Part shown: in pieces, positions 37,134-48,064 of the stretch
Layout: every line of letters begins with the position of its first letter
Numbering within the stretch: position 1 is the stretch's first letter
Source of the DNA: Anseranas semipalmata
Taxonomy: Eukaryota; Chordata; Aves; Anseriformes; Anseranatidae
Assembly (NCBI GenBank): GCA_013399115.1
Contig: VXAA01002957.1
Location: 199,712-263,711 of the forward strand
Length of the DNA: 64,000 bases
Direction: 5' to 3'
Made by a program: the position numbers and the translations under genes
The notes under the pieces: model-generated
Seen by the model: only the letters and a program-made list of their open reading frames with translations
Databases searched by the model: none
What the model was told of the DNA's origin: nothing

Positions 37134-38060
37134 TTATTTAACATCTTTGTCATTGTCACGGACAATGGGATCGAGTGCACCCTCAGCAGGTTTGCGGATG
37201 ACACCAAGCTGAGTGGTGCGGTCGACACACTAGAAGGAAGGGATGCCATCCAGAGGGACCTAGACAGGCTTGAGAGGTGGGCCCTTGCGAACCTCATGAA
37301 GTTCAACAAGGCCAAGTGCAAGGTCCTGCGTCTGGGCCGGGGCAATCCCAAGCATGAATACCGGCTGGGTGGAGAATGGAATGAGAGCAGATCTGAGGAG
37401 AAGGACCTGGGGCTGCTGGTAGATGAAAAGTTCAACATGAGCCAGCAATGTGCACTTGAAGCCCAGAAAGCCAACCATATCCTGAACTGCATCAAAAGAA
37501 GCATGGCCAGCAGGTCGAGGGAGGTGATTCTCCCCCTCTGCTCTGTTCTCGTGAGACCCCACATCACAGAATCACAGAATCATTTAGGTTGGAAAAGACC
37601 TCTAAGATCAGTCCAACCTGAGTCCAACATAGAGTACTGCATTCAGCTCTGGGGTCCCCAACATAAGAAGGACATGGAGCTGTTGGAGCAAGTCCAGAGG
37701 AGGGCCATGAGGATGATCTGAGGGCTGGAGCACCTCTCCTGTGAAGACAGGCTGAGAGAGTTGGGGTTGTTCAGCCTGGAGAACAGAAGGCTTCAAGGAG
37801 ACCTCATTGCAGCCTTCCAGTACCTAAAGGGGACCTACAAAAAAGATAGGGAGGGACTCTTTATCAGGGAGTGTAGTGATAGGACAAGGAGCAATGGTTA
37901 TAAACTAAAAGAGGGTAGATTTAGACTAGACATTGGGAAGAAATTCTTCACTGTGAGGGTGGTGAGGCACTGGAACAGGTTGCCCAGAGAAGCTGTGGAT
38001 GCCCCCTCCGTGAAAGTGTTCAAGGCCAGGCTAGATGGGGCTTTGGGCAACCTGGTCTAG
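37134..38060 (+). pseudogene. CR1 ORF2 remnant: reverse transcriptase C-terminal half
   Basis: One reading frame runs through the whole segment with a single internal stop, TGA at 37719-37721, then ends naturally at TAG (38058-38060). It starts truncated at LFNIF (37134-37148). The catalytic motif FADDTKLSG follows at about 37194-37220, containing the aspartate pair that binds metal in reverse transcriptases. Next comes [14 protein letters not shown] from 37296 and [20 protein letters not shown] around 37419-37478. The C-terminal block downstream of the stop includes GLFSLENRRLQGDLIAAFQY and RHWNRLPREAVDAP. The stop lies where the family usually has Arg (CGA), consistent with C-to-T decay at a CpG. 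No N-terminus, endonuclease or promoter remains, so no active protein is expected. Confidence 0.9.
37563..37628 (-). mobile_element. nested CR1 3'-tail piece, 66 bp, in frame
   Basis: Between the codons for PH (…CCCCAC, ending 37562) and IEYC (from 37629), where CR1 normally reads straight on, 66 extra bases are present. They begin ATCACAGAATCACAGAATC (37563-37581) and continue GGTTGGAAAAGACCTC. This is the reverse complement of the 3' end of a different CR1 subfamily, so the piece is an antisense tail fragment. At exactly 22 codons without stops it keeps the host frame open. AGTCCAAC occurs twice at its end (37610-37617 and 37621-37628). It arose either by insertion of an extremely short CR1 or by template switching. 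Confidence 0.85.
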
Positions 38061-38150
38061 TGGGAGGTGTCACTGCCCATGGCAGGGGGGTTGGAATTAG
38101 ATGATTTTTAAGGTCATTTCTAACTCAAACCATTCTACGATATTCTTACG

Positions 38151-38502
38151 ACCTGCAAAGCAGGGTAGTGCTCCCATTTTACATACAGAACCAGAAAAGC
38201 TAAGACTAACATTTTTAGGACAACTCCCTAATTTCAGTTATTCAGCTCAAGGCACCGCACATAAAAGAATCTCAGTTAAATTTTTTTAACACCTTACGGT
38301 CTTTATCCAGACTTTCTTTACAATCTCTGAACAGAGGTAAGCACTTACACGAGAGGATTTCAGATGCCTTTCATTGTGATAGGGTGAATCACACCTCTAA
38401 GTACCTACTGTTCTCCAGCTGACTGCAACTGTAGTTGAAAGGAGGAGATAAGATGGAGGTACCTGCACCATATGCTACTAAATGCCAGAGAGATCATTTG
38501 AC
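38151..38502. other. unique non-coding DNA
   Basis: No gene recognised downstream of the CR1 tail. Confidence 0.5.
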
Positions 38503-38600
38503 CTGGTTTTCAGAAGCTCTAAGCATCTCTGACACTTAATGAAATCCATAAAAGCTCTAAGTGCTCAGCCCTTACTTGGAACTAAAGATGCTTAAAATGG
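38503..38600. repeat. palindromic amniote repeat (second type), decayed
   Basis: CCTGGTTTTCAGAAGCTCTAAGCATC (about 38502-38527) on the left and TAAGTGCTCAGC (38558-38569) on the right fit a symmetrical old repeat whose arms read about TTTTCAGAAGTGCTGAGCA with a core near CCCATTGACTTCAATGGG. The core is heavily mutated. Recognition rests on memory of this repeat pattern. Confidence 0.45.
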
Positions 38601-41600
38601 AGATTTCCAGAATTAAAGCACAATAACTGGGAGATCATGTTGTGAATTCATTAACACTTTGTTAATTCAAAACATTAACATCATAAGCATAGGGTAGGAG
38701 CTTTACTGTTCCTGCAGTCATTTTCTTTAGATGATGTTGTGTCTCCAGCTACAACTTATACAATGTTCAGACTGGCCATGAGGAAGTCTAATGTATGATG
38801 CTCCACCACAGACACCATCATTTTAACCACAATAGGACCTTTGGTGATAACCTGCCAGGAAAACTTTCTGATTAGCTCTGCCATTGTGATAACACACATC
38901 GTTATCTGCTTTAGAGCAAGGGCATTCTTCAGCAAGCAGGACCTGTCACTAAATGGAATTCTATGGTTTTCACAGAAGTTGTGCAGTTGCCTCTCTTGCT
39001 CTTTGCAAGTATTCTTTTTCCTCCTTTCCTCTTCAGTGAAAAAAGAAATCTGATCTTCACAGATGGAAAATTAAGTATTGCCAGGATGGTCAATATACCC
39101 AACAGCCATTCAAACTGGCCTGATAAATGAAAGCATTTAAATAGTTGCAACCAAAATAAGCAACAGAAGGTGGGAAAAGAAATGCATAATTATTCCAGCT
39201 AGTGGGATACTGTTTGTTATACCAACTGGAGCATCACATAGTACGCAGAACACAGACTACTACTAGCAGTAACAATATTTTTGCATGCTTTAATACCTGC
39301 TTACTAAATCACAGGTACGTGTGGTATACTAAATTAGAGTATAAATTAGCCTAGTTTCTGCCATGAAAGTGTCAGCATTGTCAATCAGTCGTTCAAACCC
39401 CACTGGCAAGAAGATTGCTCAGAAACATAAAATGGCCAATCCAATCATGACATAATGTGATCGATCTAAATTTACTCCGCTCCCTACATGATGTATACAT
39501 GCTTGCTGGTAGTACATATTAGAAACACTAGAGATGAGGTAAACAAGATTATATAAATTAACAGAATCACCCTTCTTTCTTATATGGTCACCCTGACCTT
39601 CAAGGGTCAAGTTACTACACCAAGTAGCAAAGAATTGGCCGTGAAGTAATGGAGGGAAGGTCTTTGTGGCTGTCCTTTCTTTCCCCTTCACTAAGTGACT
39701 TTTCAGGGACTTTCCTGCATGTTAAGCATCTTTTTTGCATTGCTTAATATTGTTATTAATAATTCATATTTTTGTCTTTCTCCTCTCACTCTGACAACTT
39801 TTATTTTTAATCAATGGGCATGTGTCAAATTGCTTTGTTATTTATTTATAATGTAAGCTGACAAAAGAATGGGATATGTGGTATAAAGCTGAGAGTGTTT
39901 CTCTCCTATGGCTGATATCCTCAGTAATAACTATGTGTCTTGTTCTAATCAGTAGGGTCCAAAAACTAATTTTGCCACAAATAATGGAGGACATAATTAG
40001 CACAAACTTACAACTGTACAACTGCATGTCTCTCTGTCTCCATGTTCATGTACGGAAATAAAAGCTGAAAATGTAGTTTTATTTGTATGCATGCACATTT
40101 TCTTTGGGAAAGAAAAGGAGTAGAGCTCACAAAGGTGTTACCAGCAATATACCAAACCCTTATGCACTTATTTAGACAAATTACTCAGATCAATGTGTTC
40201 TGGTCCCCTAATATATCAATAATTTTCACAAGCCGTTTATGGCAGAAATTAGTACCACTGTTTCCAGCTAACAAAAACCACACAGTATCACTAACTTTTC
40301 CAAGACTAGAGAAGTCACTAGCACAAATCATGCTTCAACCAGCAGCCCACCTTGCCTCATAACAAATAAAGCTAGGAAAACAACATTTCCTCACTGAACA
40401 TGTGAAAAGCAAGCCATTGATTACAATTAGCTTCTATATACATGCTTGGGATTTGAGCCTTAAACCCCTTTTATGCACACATATTGTACCTTGACTGCTA
40501 CTTGAGAACTCATCTAGATACTCTCTAGAATTCTTGTTTTCCCAAATAGTTCCATCTGAATCCAATTCAATGTTGTGACTGTCTTGGTGTGTCCCAAGGC
40601 AGAAGAGAACCCCATCTGGATTGTGGGAATGGTTTGGTGGAGCTCAGAACTGTATTTGGCAGCAATGTTTGCATGCTGGACAGGATGGTGTCATATAGGG
40701 TATAGTCATTGCAAAATAAAGGAATGTGGAAAGTGAAGAAATAATGGATTAGTCACAGTTTTTTTGGATGTAAAGGATACTGTGCCATGCAACTGTTAAT
40801 TCAAAGGAGGGCACAGAGTAAGGTTGTCTCCTTAGACTCCTTCTGCCTGAAAAGCTCCTGCTTCCCATTTTCCTATAGCTGCCACCACTATGCATTTGAA
40901 TGCTCAGTGGGGACCCTGTTTGAACTTTTTATTTCAAAGCCTAGTGAGAGGGTTGGTGCAATAAAGTAACATCCCTTCATATCACATGCCAAGCACCATG
41001 TAGTATCAGCAGATACTAGGTCCAGCAGAGTTATCTATTACAGCTCTGAAAGCCAAGCAAGTGACACAGCACAGCAAAAATCTCAAAGCAACCATACAGA
41101 CTGGCCAGCGTATTTGAGAAGGTATGTCAAAGAAAGCAAGGTAGAGGGTTATGCTGTGGTTTGAGGGAGGGAAGAATTTACTTTGATTTTTGGAATAAAC
41201 TGCCATAGTCTACATACACACATTTGATTTTATTTTCAAGTTAGCTGGTGTTTCATTCTGTTTTAATTAATCCGCCATGGAAGGGAGGATAAAAATTGAA
41301 GCATTTTCTTTGATGTTATCCTAGCCTTAATGCTTTCTTTCAGTGCTTTCTTCACCACACACATCATGCTGAGAATAAGCATGGCATTCAGAACGATGAT
41401 TCTCCCTCCTGATTTACAACTCGGGGATACAAAGAATGCAAACACCTATTTCTTACGAGTAAAGACCTGTTGGTAGCAAGATCTCTCCATCTTCAGCCTC
41501 CTTTTGATACAGTTATTGGGGAACCCAGACTCCATCATGACCCTAAACGGAAGTGGACAATCCACATATTTCTGCCACTAACACCATTATGAAGTGAATT

Positions 41601-42223
41601 CCCCTTCTTCTACAAAATAAGGGACCATTCAGATTCTGAGTGACAGAGAAAATAACAGCCATTTAACATACAGCCACATACAGCATCTAGACGACTTCAG
41701 AATCGGAGAGCATGGCTCAGGGAGAGGAACTGAGCAGTCCAAACCTTGTGACACAGCTGAGGAATTAATCCAAGAAACCAGCCTGAGATTTCTGACCTCA
41801 GAAGGCTAGACAGTGTTCTCCTCACATACCTTCTTCTCCCAGGAGAACCTCACAGAATTAGCTTTGTATTTCTATTTGTGTTAGAAGCTAGGAATGGCAT
41901 AGGCAAGAGCAAACGGTTCTTGTCTAGTATACTTCACAACTTTATGGATTTTAAAAGGCCAGAGACAAAACCCACTGGATGCACAGACAAGCTAGGCTGC
42001 AAGACAATTAAAAACACAGCAATTCTGAAATAAGGATAGTGTGCTGGAAAGCACTAGCTCTCCCCCGATATGAAATAATCCCTATTTCTGTTCATCGTCT
42101 TCCCATACCTGATTCAAGAACACAAAAGTGAAGGTGGGTATGAGTTATTCAGTTGTTGGGGTGTTGTTGTTGTTTTTAAATTTTATTTTTGTTTGTTTTC
42201 CTCCACATGAATCTGCTTTTATT
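38601..42223. other. unique non-coding DNA
   Basis: No gene or clear repeat in 3.6 kb. Open frames (for example 40087-40362 +, 91 codons) have no recognisable product. Confidence 0.5.
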
Positions 42224-42310
42224 TAGGGGTTAGATTTTCACAGTATTCAGTACTGGTATAGTTCACCTTAAGTGTATGGCAAACCCCACATTGACTTCAG
42301 TGGACATAAA
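42224..42310. repeat. possible palindromic amniote repeat fragment
   Basis: GGGGTTAGATTTTCACAG…CAGTACTGGTATAG…CATTGACTTCAGTGG (about 42226-42304) combines the 'GATTTTCA' arm and the 'CATTGACTTCAGTGG' core typical of these old symmetrical repeats. Partial and degraded. Confidence 0.4.
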
Positions 42311-44067
42311 ATAAAGCCATTGCTGATTTTTGAAAACTTATGCTAAAAACAAACAAACAAATCTAAAATAATCATTTAGTGTCGGTGTATACCTGATGTT
42401 TATGGGTGGTCCCATCTTTTCTCACCATAAATTTTTAATTTCCTACCAGCTGAAGCTTCTCTTTTCTTTTGTAATATGCTTGACTTACAAAATGCAGTTA
42501 CATACAGAACTGATATAAAGGTACAGAAGTCTAATGGGAGAAAGCAACTGCCACAGGTATTAGAGTTAACTGTTCAGTGTATACTGGTACATACATATCT
42601 ATATAAATTACAATCTGTCAGTAACATGATGCAAATACAGTTTAGGGTGTTACTTGGTATGTGTTCAGTCTAAAATCTACTAGAGATGAAGAAAGACAGG
42701 CTTGTCCTAGTGGACAAGTGTCACTACCTAGGATTACTGATTTGATGACTTGGCTCCTGGGATGAGGAAGTGAAAACAATTGGATCATCTGAAGTATCTC
42801 ACATCCTGCAAGAACAAAAATCAGCTTGAACTGTAAACAGATGTGCGTGCTTCCAAGGACTATGGATCTTCTGACTTAAACAGAGAGGGAAAGGTCAGGG
42901 CATCTTCTTCAATCGCCACTTCATTTGGTGTGTGGCCTACTTTATTTCTCTGTGTCTCTATTTCCAAATTCCTAAATAGGAAATTGTACACAACACAACC
43001 CCCCTGAAATGGTGCGGTGTATTTTGATCAAGGTCTTTTGAGATCTCCTGAAGAGGCACACTATCTGGGGATTAAGTATTGATCACAAAACAATTTGAGG
43101 TTTTCATGTAAAAAATAATGGTATTATTACCGATGTGAAGCCAAAGAAAGCTTATCTTTTTATGTAGTCACTTTCTAAAGTATTTACTTCTACTCTACAA
43201 GCCTGCCTGATGCAGTATGTGTATTCTGAAATTAAGTACACTAAGAGGCAATTTTTCTGATTATATATACACCATGAGCCAAATTTAATCCTGCCTCATA
43301 CACTGGGTAGACACTTTGACCTTCAAGAGGTATCAATCAAGTCAAAATTTATCTCAGTACCTTTCTCTGCCAAAGTTTTCCCACAATCTTGCTCATGTGT
43401 TTGATAGTAATGCTTTCTTTTTCCCTGTTCATTAACTATTAAAATAAAATATTCACATGACAGATTTTTGCCTCAGTTTTCCCACAGCAATCATATTTCC
43501 TCACCCAAGAGGATGTCAGGAAGCTTCATTAATTGTTTCTGAAACATTTACAACTTTTCATGGAAAAAGGTAAAGCATATGTCTCCTAAAGGAGAAAAAT
43601 AATTTCCAAATGGATGAAGCATCTCAGCTCCCCTCTGAAGAACACATGTATTCTTATTCTTCTCTCAGAGAGAAAGAATATGAGACACATATGTTATAAG
43701 CAGTTTGTCAAGTTCACATCTATTATCCAAAGAACAGAACTTCTGTCTTTTCCCCTTCAGTTGCAGTCTTTAACCTCAAAGCAATGCTGCATGGTTAAAA
43801 TGCCTCTGGATCTGGTGACAGACCAGAGGGTATCTGAATTAAACAAGTCATCGCACAAGCAGCAGCAGCGAGGCTTGCCTTCTTTTGGATTTGGGTTCCC
43901 CCTACCACATCCCAGCCACGATGTCTCCAGCTATGACTGCCCTCTCCCATTTCTCCCTCCCATGCTTTTTTGTGCTTCCCTCCAGCCAACATTCACAGCA
44001 CTTCCAAATCCCTCCTCCATCCCTAGTGGAAGGGCACCCAGGACATGCTGAGGACCACACGTGCTAG
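42311..44067. other. unique non-coding DNA
   Basis: No gene recognised. A 145-codon open frame (43614-44051 +) has no domain or start context I can support. A short GAGCCAAATTTAATCCTGCC near 43274-43293 may be another palindromic-repeat arm. Confidence 0.5.
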
Positions 44068-44152
44068 CTGCCAGGCCAGTTTAGCTGACTGGCCCAGCTG
44101 GCAGGACAACCCTTGTGTGCATTTTGAGTGCACACTGCAGGCTATCCTGCAG
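44068..44152. repeat. three adjacent hairpins
   Basis: Hairpin 1: CTGCCAG (44068-44074) with CTGGCAG (44098-44104), plus inner GCCAGT (44075-44080) with ACTGGC (44088-44093). Hairpin 2: GTGTGCA (44115-44121) with TGCACAC (44129-44135), loop TTTTGAG. Hairpin 3: CTGCAGG (44135-44141) with CCTGCAG (44146-44152), loop CTAT. All stems are perfect; hairpin 1 has a four-base bulge. Could be a structured RNA, a protein-binding array or chance. Confidence 0.6.
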
Positions 44153-47100
44153 GGCAAGAGTAATTTCTGCCTCTGCCCTGCTTCTGGTTGTCATAAAACC
44201 TGTAGGGATTTAGTCTCCTTGCAGCCTCTATCCTTCTGTCAAACTTGCTCAAAACCACATGGTTTCAAGTTAACAAGGGAGGAGGAGAGTGGTCTCTTAG
44301 AAATAAGGCATCTTCTCATATCAATGACTTAGCAGACTGAACACCCCTGTCACCTTCACTCATATTTTTCTGGACTCATGGACTGTTGTCCAGAATTGTT
44401 GCAGTCCACAGTGGTTACCGCATGTGAAATAGAAGCCTGCTTACAAAGAAATTACCTCCTGGCAGCAGCTCACTTGAGCTAATCTTACATGAGAGTTGCT
44501 TTCACCCATTTTAAAACAACAACAAAAAATCTTTTAAAAGCTGAATTGAAGGAATGGAAATCTCCAAAAAAGCTGTAAGATTTCTAAAGAAAAAAGCCTA
44601 AGGTAAAAGCATCAGTAGTTGATGCAAATAGGTGAACATGCTAAAAAAAGAAAAACAAAAAGAAAAAAAGACCCCGAACTTTAAAACATATCACCAGGGA
44701 TGGCTGCCACTAATTTAAAAATTGTATTGTCCCTTTCCAGAGGGTGCATTTATTTTCTTTCTTTCTATGTATCAGGACAGTAGCTGTATTTTCACACCAG
44801 GTTAAACTATTACTATCAAATTGATAGGCTAGGAATGAGCTCCACAGGTATGCACTGAAAAAAGGTCTCTGCTGCAAACTGGAAAATAGGGACTGATGCT
44901 CAGAAGAGATTAGGGACATCTCAGGAGCAGAGAAAGAAACAAACATCAGGAAGCTATGTCTTCACAACAGGAAGCCGTGGGAGGCTTGGGGTGGATACTG
45001 AGCTACTGTTTGCTGAGGACTTGAATTAATGTATTATGGCTCTATAATGATCAACTCCAATGAACATATCCAGAAATATGAGATCCTCTAGAAGAATGAT
45101 TAGCATCAGCTTACAGGCTTGAAAGCAAGAAGACATCATATGAACAGTATTCTGTCTTCATGCATAATAAATGCCCTGAAGTCTTGCCTCCTACATACAA
45201 ACTAGACGAGTCCTATGTAAAATGAAGATCTACTGGGTTTTGCTTGCTCTGGCTGAGATTTCCTCATCTGATTCCAGCGCTGCAGTCACCCACCAGAGTA
45301 CAGACTCCCTGCACAGCAGAGTGCTTCAGCTTCATCACACATCCTGTGGTCCTTTGTGCCAGGCATAGTTTGACAGCTTGTTCTCCTGTATGCTAAGCAT
45401 ATTGCTTGCGCCCATTGTCCAGAGCAGGGGGAAGCCATGGCCCTGTACTGCAATAAGATTGCAGTGCTCATATGTCCCCATATTCAAAGTCCTTGCAGAA
45501 GCAGCATGCCCTGTGTCAGAATAACACTATGGCTCCTCAGCTGCCATGGGGCTGGTCACATGCTGATTCCTTGGCTATCCTGGATCATGACCTAAATCAT
45601 GTACATTCTTCTCACCCCTCTACAAAGTGACCCCAAAGCATAGGTCTCATGTGCTGAGCCTGAAAGCAAACAGTACATTTGGGGAGCCTTGGATTTATTT
45701 CAAAATAGATGAAGTCCTTTTCCAAAAGAAACAGGAACATTAAAGTCTTTGTAATGGAAACAGTGAGACATGGGCTTCAGACTGATCAAGCTGAAGCAAT
45801 CTTCAAGGCAATCTTTTGTCACAAACGAGCAATATTTTCACTCCCCACCCCTTAGCAGACCCCTGTGATATATTTTATTTCCTTTGCTACTGGCATCAAC
45901 TCATTTTCCAAAGTCAAATACATCTACCTTCCTTGTTTCTCTCTCTTGGGACTCTTTGAAAGAGAAGGAAAACATCAAGACTAGACTGTGTTGTGGGATT
46001 TAACATGTCAAGAGAGAAACAACGAAGAACACAATTATAGGAATGATACATAATACAAAATAAACTGGGAAAAGGGTGAGACAAAGAAAAAGCACAGCTG
46101 AATCATCTGAGCTATAGCTGCAGAGATCCCTGCATAAATCCCCCTATATTTGCCCCATCACAATCACTTGGTTTAGGATTCTGCTGTACTCTGTTTCACC
46201 ACTGTCTATCATTTACATGCATAAAACCAGTGCTGCTTTGAGCTATACTGCGTGATCATAAAAAGCCTTCCTTCCCCCAAACCTGTCTGCCTGCCAGCAC
46301 AAAAATCCCAGGTAAATCTGCCACATGGTACCACCTCCTCACAGCACTTAGAGCTGCGAGTTCTGCCCAGTCACCATTTATCCATCTCACTTCAAGCACC
46401 ATTTTGTGAGGACTGACTCACGCCACCATGTCTTTTACTTCTAAGAGCACTAGGTAATTTGTCCTTTGCAGTAGGATCCATTTTGTCTACCTGATTTCCT
46501 CTCTTTTCTTGGAATTTCAGGAGGTCACATCAGTTCTGTGTCACAGGAGAGTACACAGACTGGTACAAGGGGAAAAATCACCATGGAAAGAATAAATGTC
46601 TTCATAGAAGGACACTATCACTGCCTGACATCTATTTACATTTCAGATGTCATCACACAAGGCTGTCGAAACTCAAGCAGTTTTGGACAGTAGCTCTCAT
46701 TCTGTCACTGACATCTCCCTAATAGGGTGTGTTTGTGGCATTTCTCTGGGTTTCTTGCATCATTTATACAACATGTACAATATGTACAATCCTAAATGTA
46801 TCCATTCTTCTACTGTCCTTCAAAGCTCCTGCCTGTCACTGGCCACCTTTCACACCCAAGGTTAAAGAAGTTCTCTTGAACTTCTGTAAGCTTGAATTTT
46901 TCTGTTGCTTCACAGGGAAAGAATTGCATAGTAACTTGAACAATGCTTTAAATACGCAGAAAAGAAGTAACACCTTTATAATGAAAAGGTGAGCCTTCTA
47001 GTGAGAGAGGTCACTTTCTAGTAGCAATGTGCAAAGAAATGCTAAAGCCTCATTACTACTCACAGCTATAGGGAGATCTCCTTCAGCTCAGTCAATGATT

Positions 47101-48042
47101 GTGTGGAACCAAAGGCCCAGGACCATGAAGGCAATTTGTCTGAAAATAGGAACAGAAGAGCAATCTTTTCTCTAAGAGTATCATACATTTGCAGTTGGCT
47201 ACAGTATTCTCCCGGCTTCACTCTCCATCAAGACTCCATCTTTTAAACAAAAGCAGAAAAACATCTCCCCATTACTTTCTTTTTTCTCAAATGCTCAGAA
47301 AGTTTTCCATCCAATTCATCTTTTTCATTTTAACTTTTCAAAATGTTTTATAAGTCTTATGACTTGTTTTTCCAATTTTTATAAACTTTGTTCCAACCTG
47401 ATGACTAATGGAAAAATGTTTTTATGGAAAAATTGTGAATGTGATGTACCAGATTCCATAACTCTTGGAAAAACTTTTGCATCAGATTATCTATAATACT
47501 CTCTCATACCTGTATTCATTACTTTTTAAAATGTGATTATGATTCCTGTGAATTTGTTTTCTGATAGACTAAATACACAAACACTCTCCTTGCAATCTAA
47601 AATTTAAAGACTTTAATGCTCTGGCAGTAAGGACCATGTTCATCATTTGCCCTTTCCTAATTTCTCGCTACTAGCTAAAATTCTGATTAGTTATCCTCTT
47701 GGTTTCCTTTACCTTTATTTTACACCGAAATAAAAGACCCTACTTCTCTAGTACTCAGATCAGAAGGCTAGAACTTAGTTCTTTTCCTCCACCAGCAATG
47801 TAAGAGTCATTTTGTCACCTTGTATAAATTACTTGCTTCTGCAAGAATAACTCTTCTGATCTCTAGAGAAAGGTAACACCACTTCAAAGTCCTCTGGTAT
47901 TCCAAGACCAAATGTATTTAAAAGCACCTATGACAATGAAGTGCTTCCAGTCCTGCATTACGGCCGTGATTCAGTAAGCATAGGCCACAGATTTCAGTTG
48001 GACAGCTCAAGCTTAAAATCACAAAATTAGAGCCTAATGACT
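44153..48042. other. unique non-coding DNA
   Basis: No gene or clear repeat recognised in 3.9 kb. AGTATTTAAAAGCACC-like sequence near 47916-47931 may be a tiny palindromic-repeat remnant. Confidence 0.5.
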
Positions 48043-48064
48043 TTATTAATAATATTATTAATAA
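48043..48064. repeat. 22-bp perfect AT-only palindrome
   Basis: Positions 48043-48064 read the same on both strands (two 11-base arms, TTATTAATAAT and ATTATTAATAA). AT-only palindromes arise easily in AT-rich DNA but can extrude as cruciforms. Confidence 0.85.

Larger units (their letters stand above)
37129..38150 (+). mobile_element. CR1 LINE, 5'-truncated, youngest repeat in the window
   Basis: About 1 kb of an avian CR1. It runs from within the reverse-transcriptase domain (palm, with its FADD box), through the C-terminal part of ORF2, to the 3' untranslated hairpin region. A degenerate tail closes it (CATTCTACGATATTCTTACG, 38131-38150), corresponding to the family's ATTCTATG octamers. 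CR1 moves by target-primed reverse transcription and is usually 5'-truncated, as here. Similarity to remembered consensus is high over the whole length, so it is much younger than the copy at 16.4-18.9 kb. No clear target-site duplication. It carries a 66-bp nested CR1 piece at 37563-37628. Confidence 0.95.

Noticed and set aside
37073..37567. 164-codon open frame on the minus strand, the longest in the window
   Set aside because: Lies antisense to the CR1 reverse-transcriptase ORF and is a shadow of it.
37123..38149. TCTTAC at both ends of the 37-kb CR1 as a target-site duplication
   Set aside because: The right-hand copy overlaps the element's own tail repeat, so the match cannot be told from tail sequence.
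43614..44051. 145-codon open frame (+)
   Set aside because: No recognisable motif, proline/serine-rich chance composition, and other frames are open in the same place.
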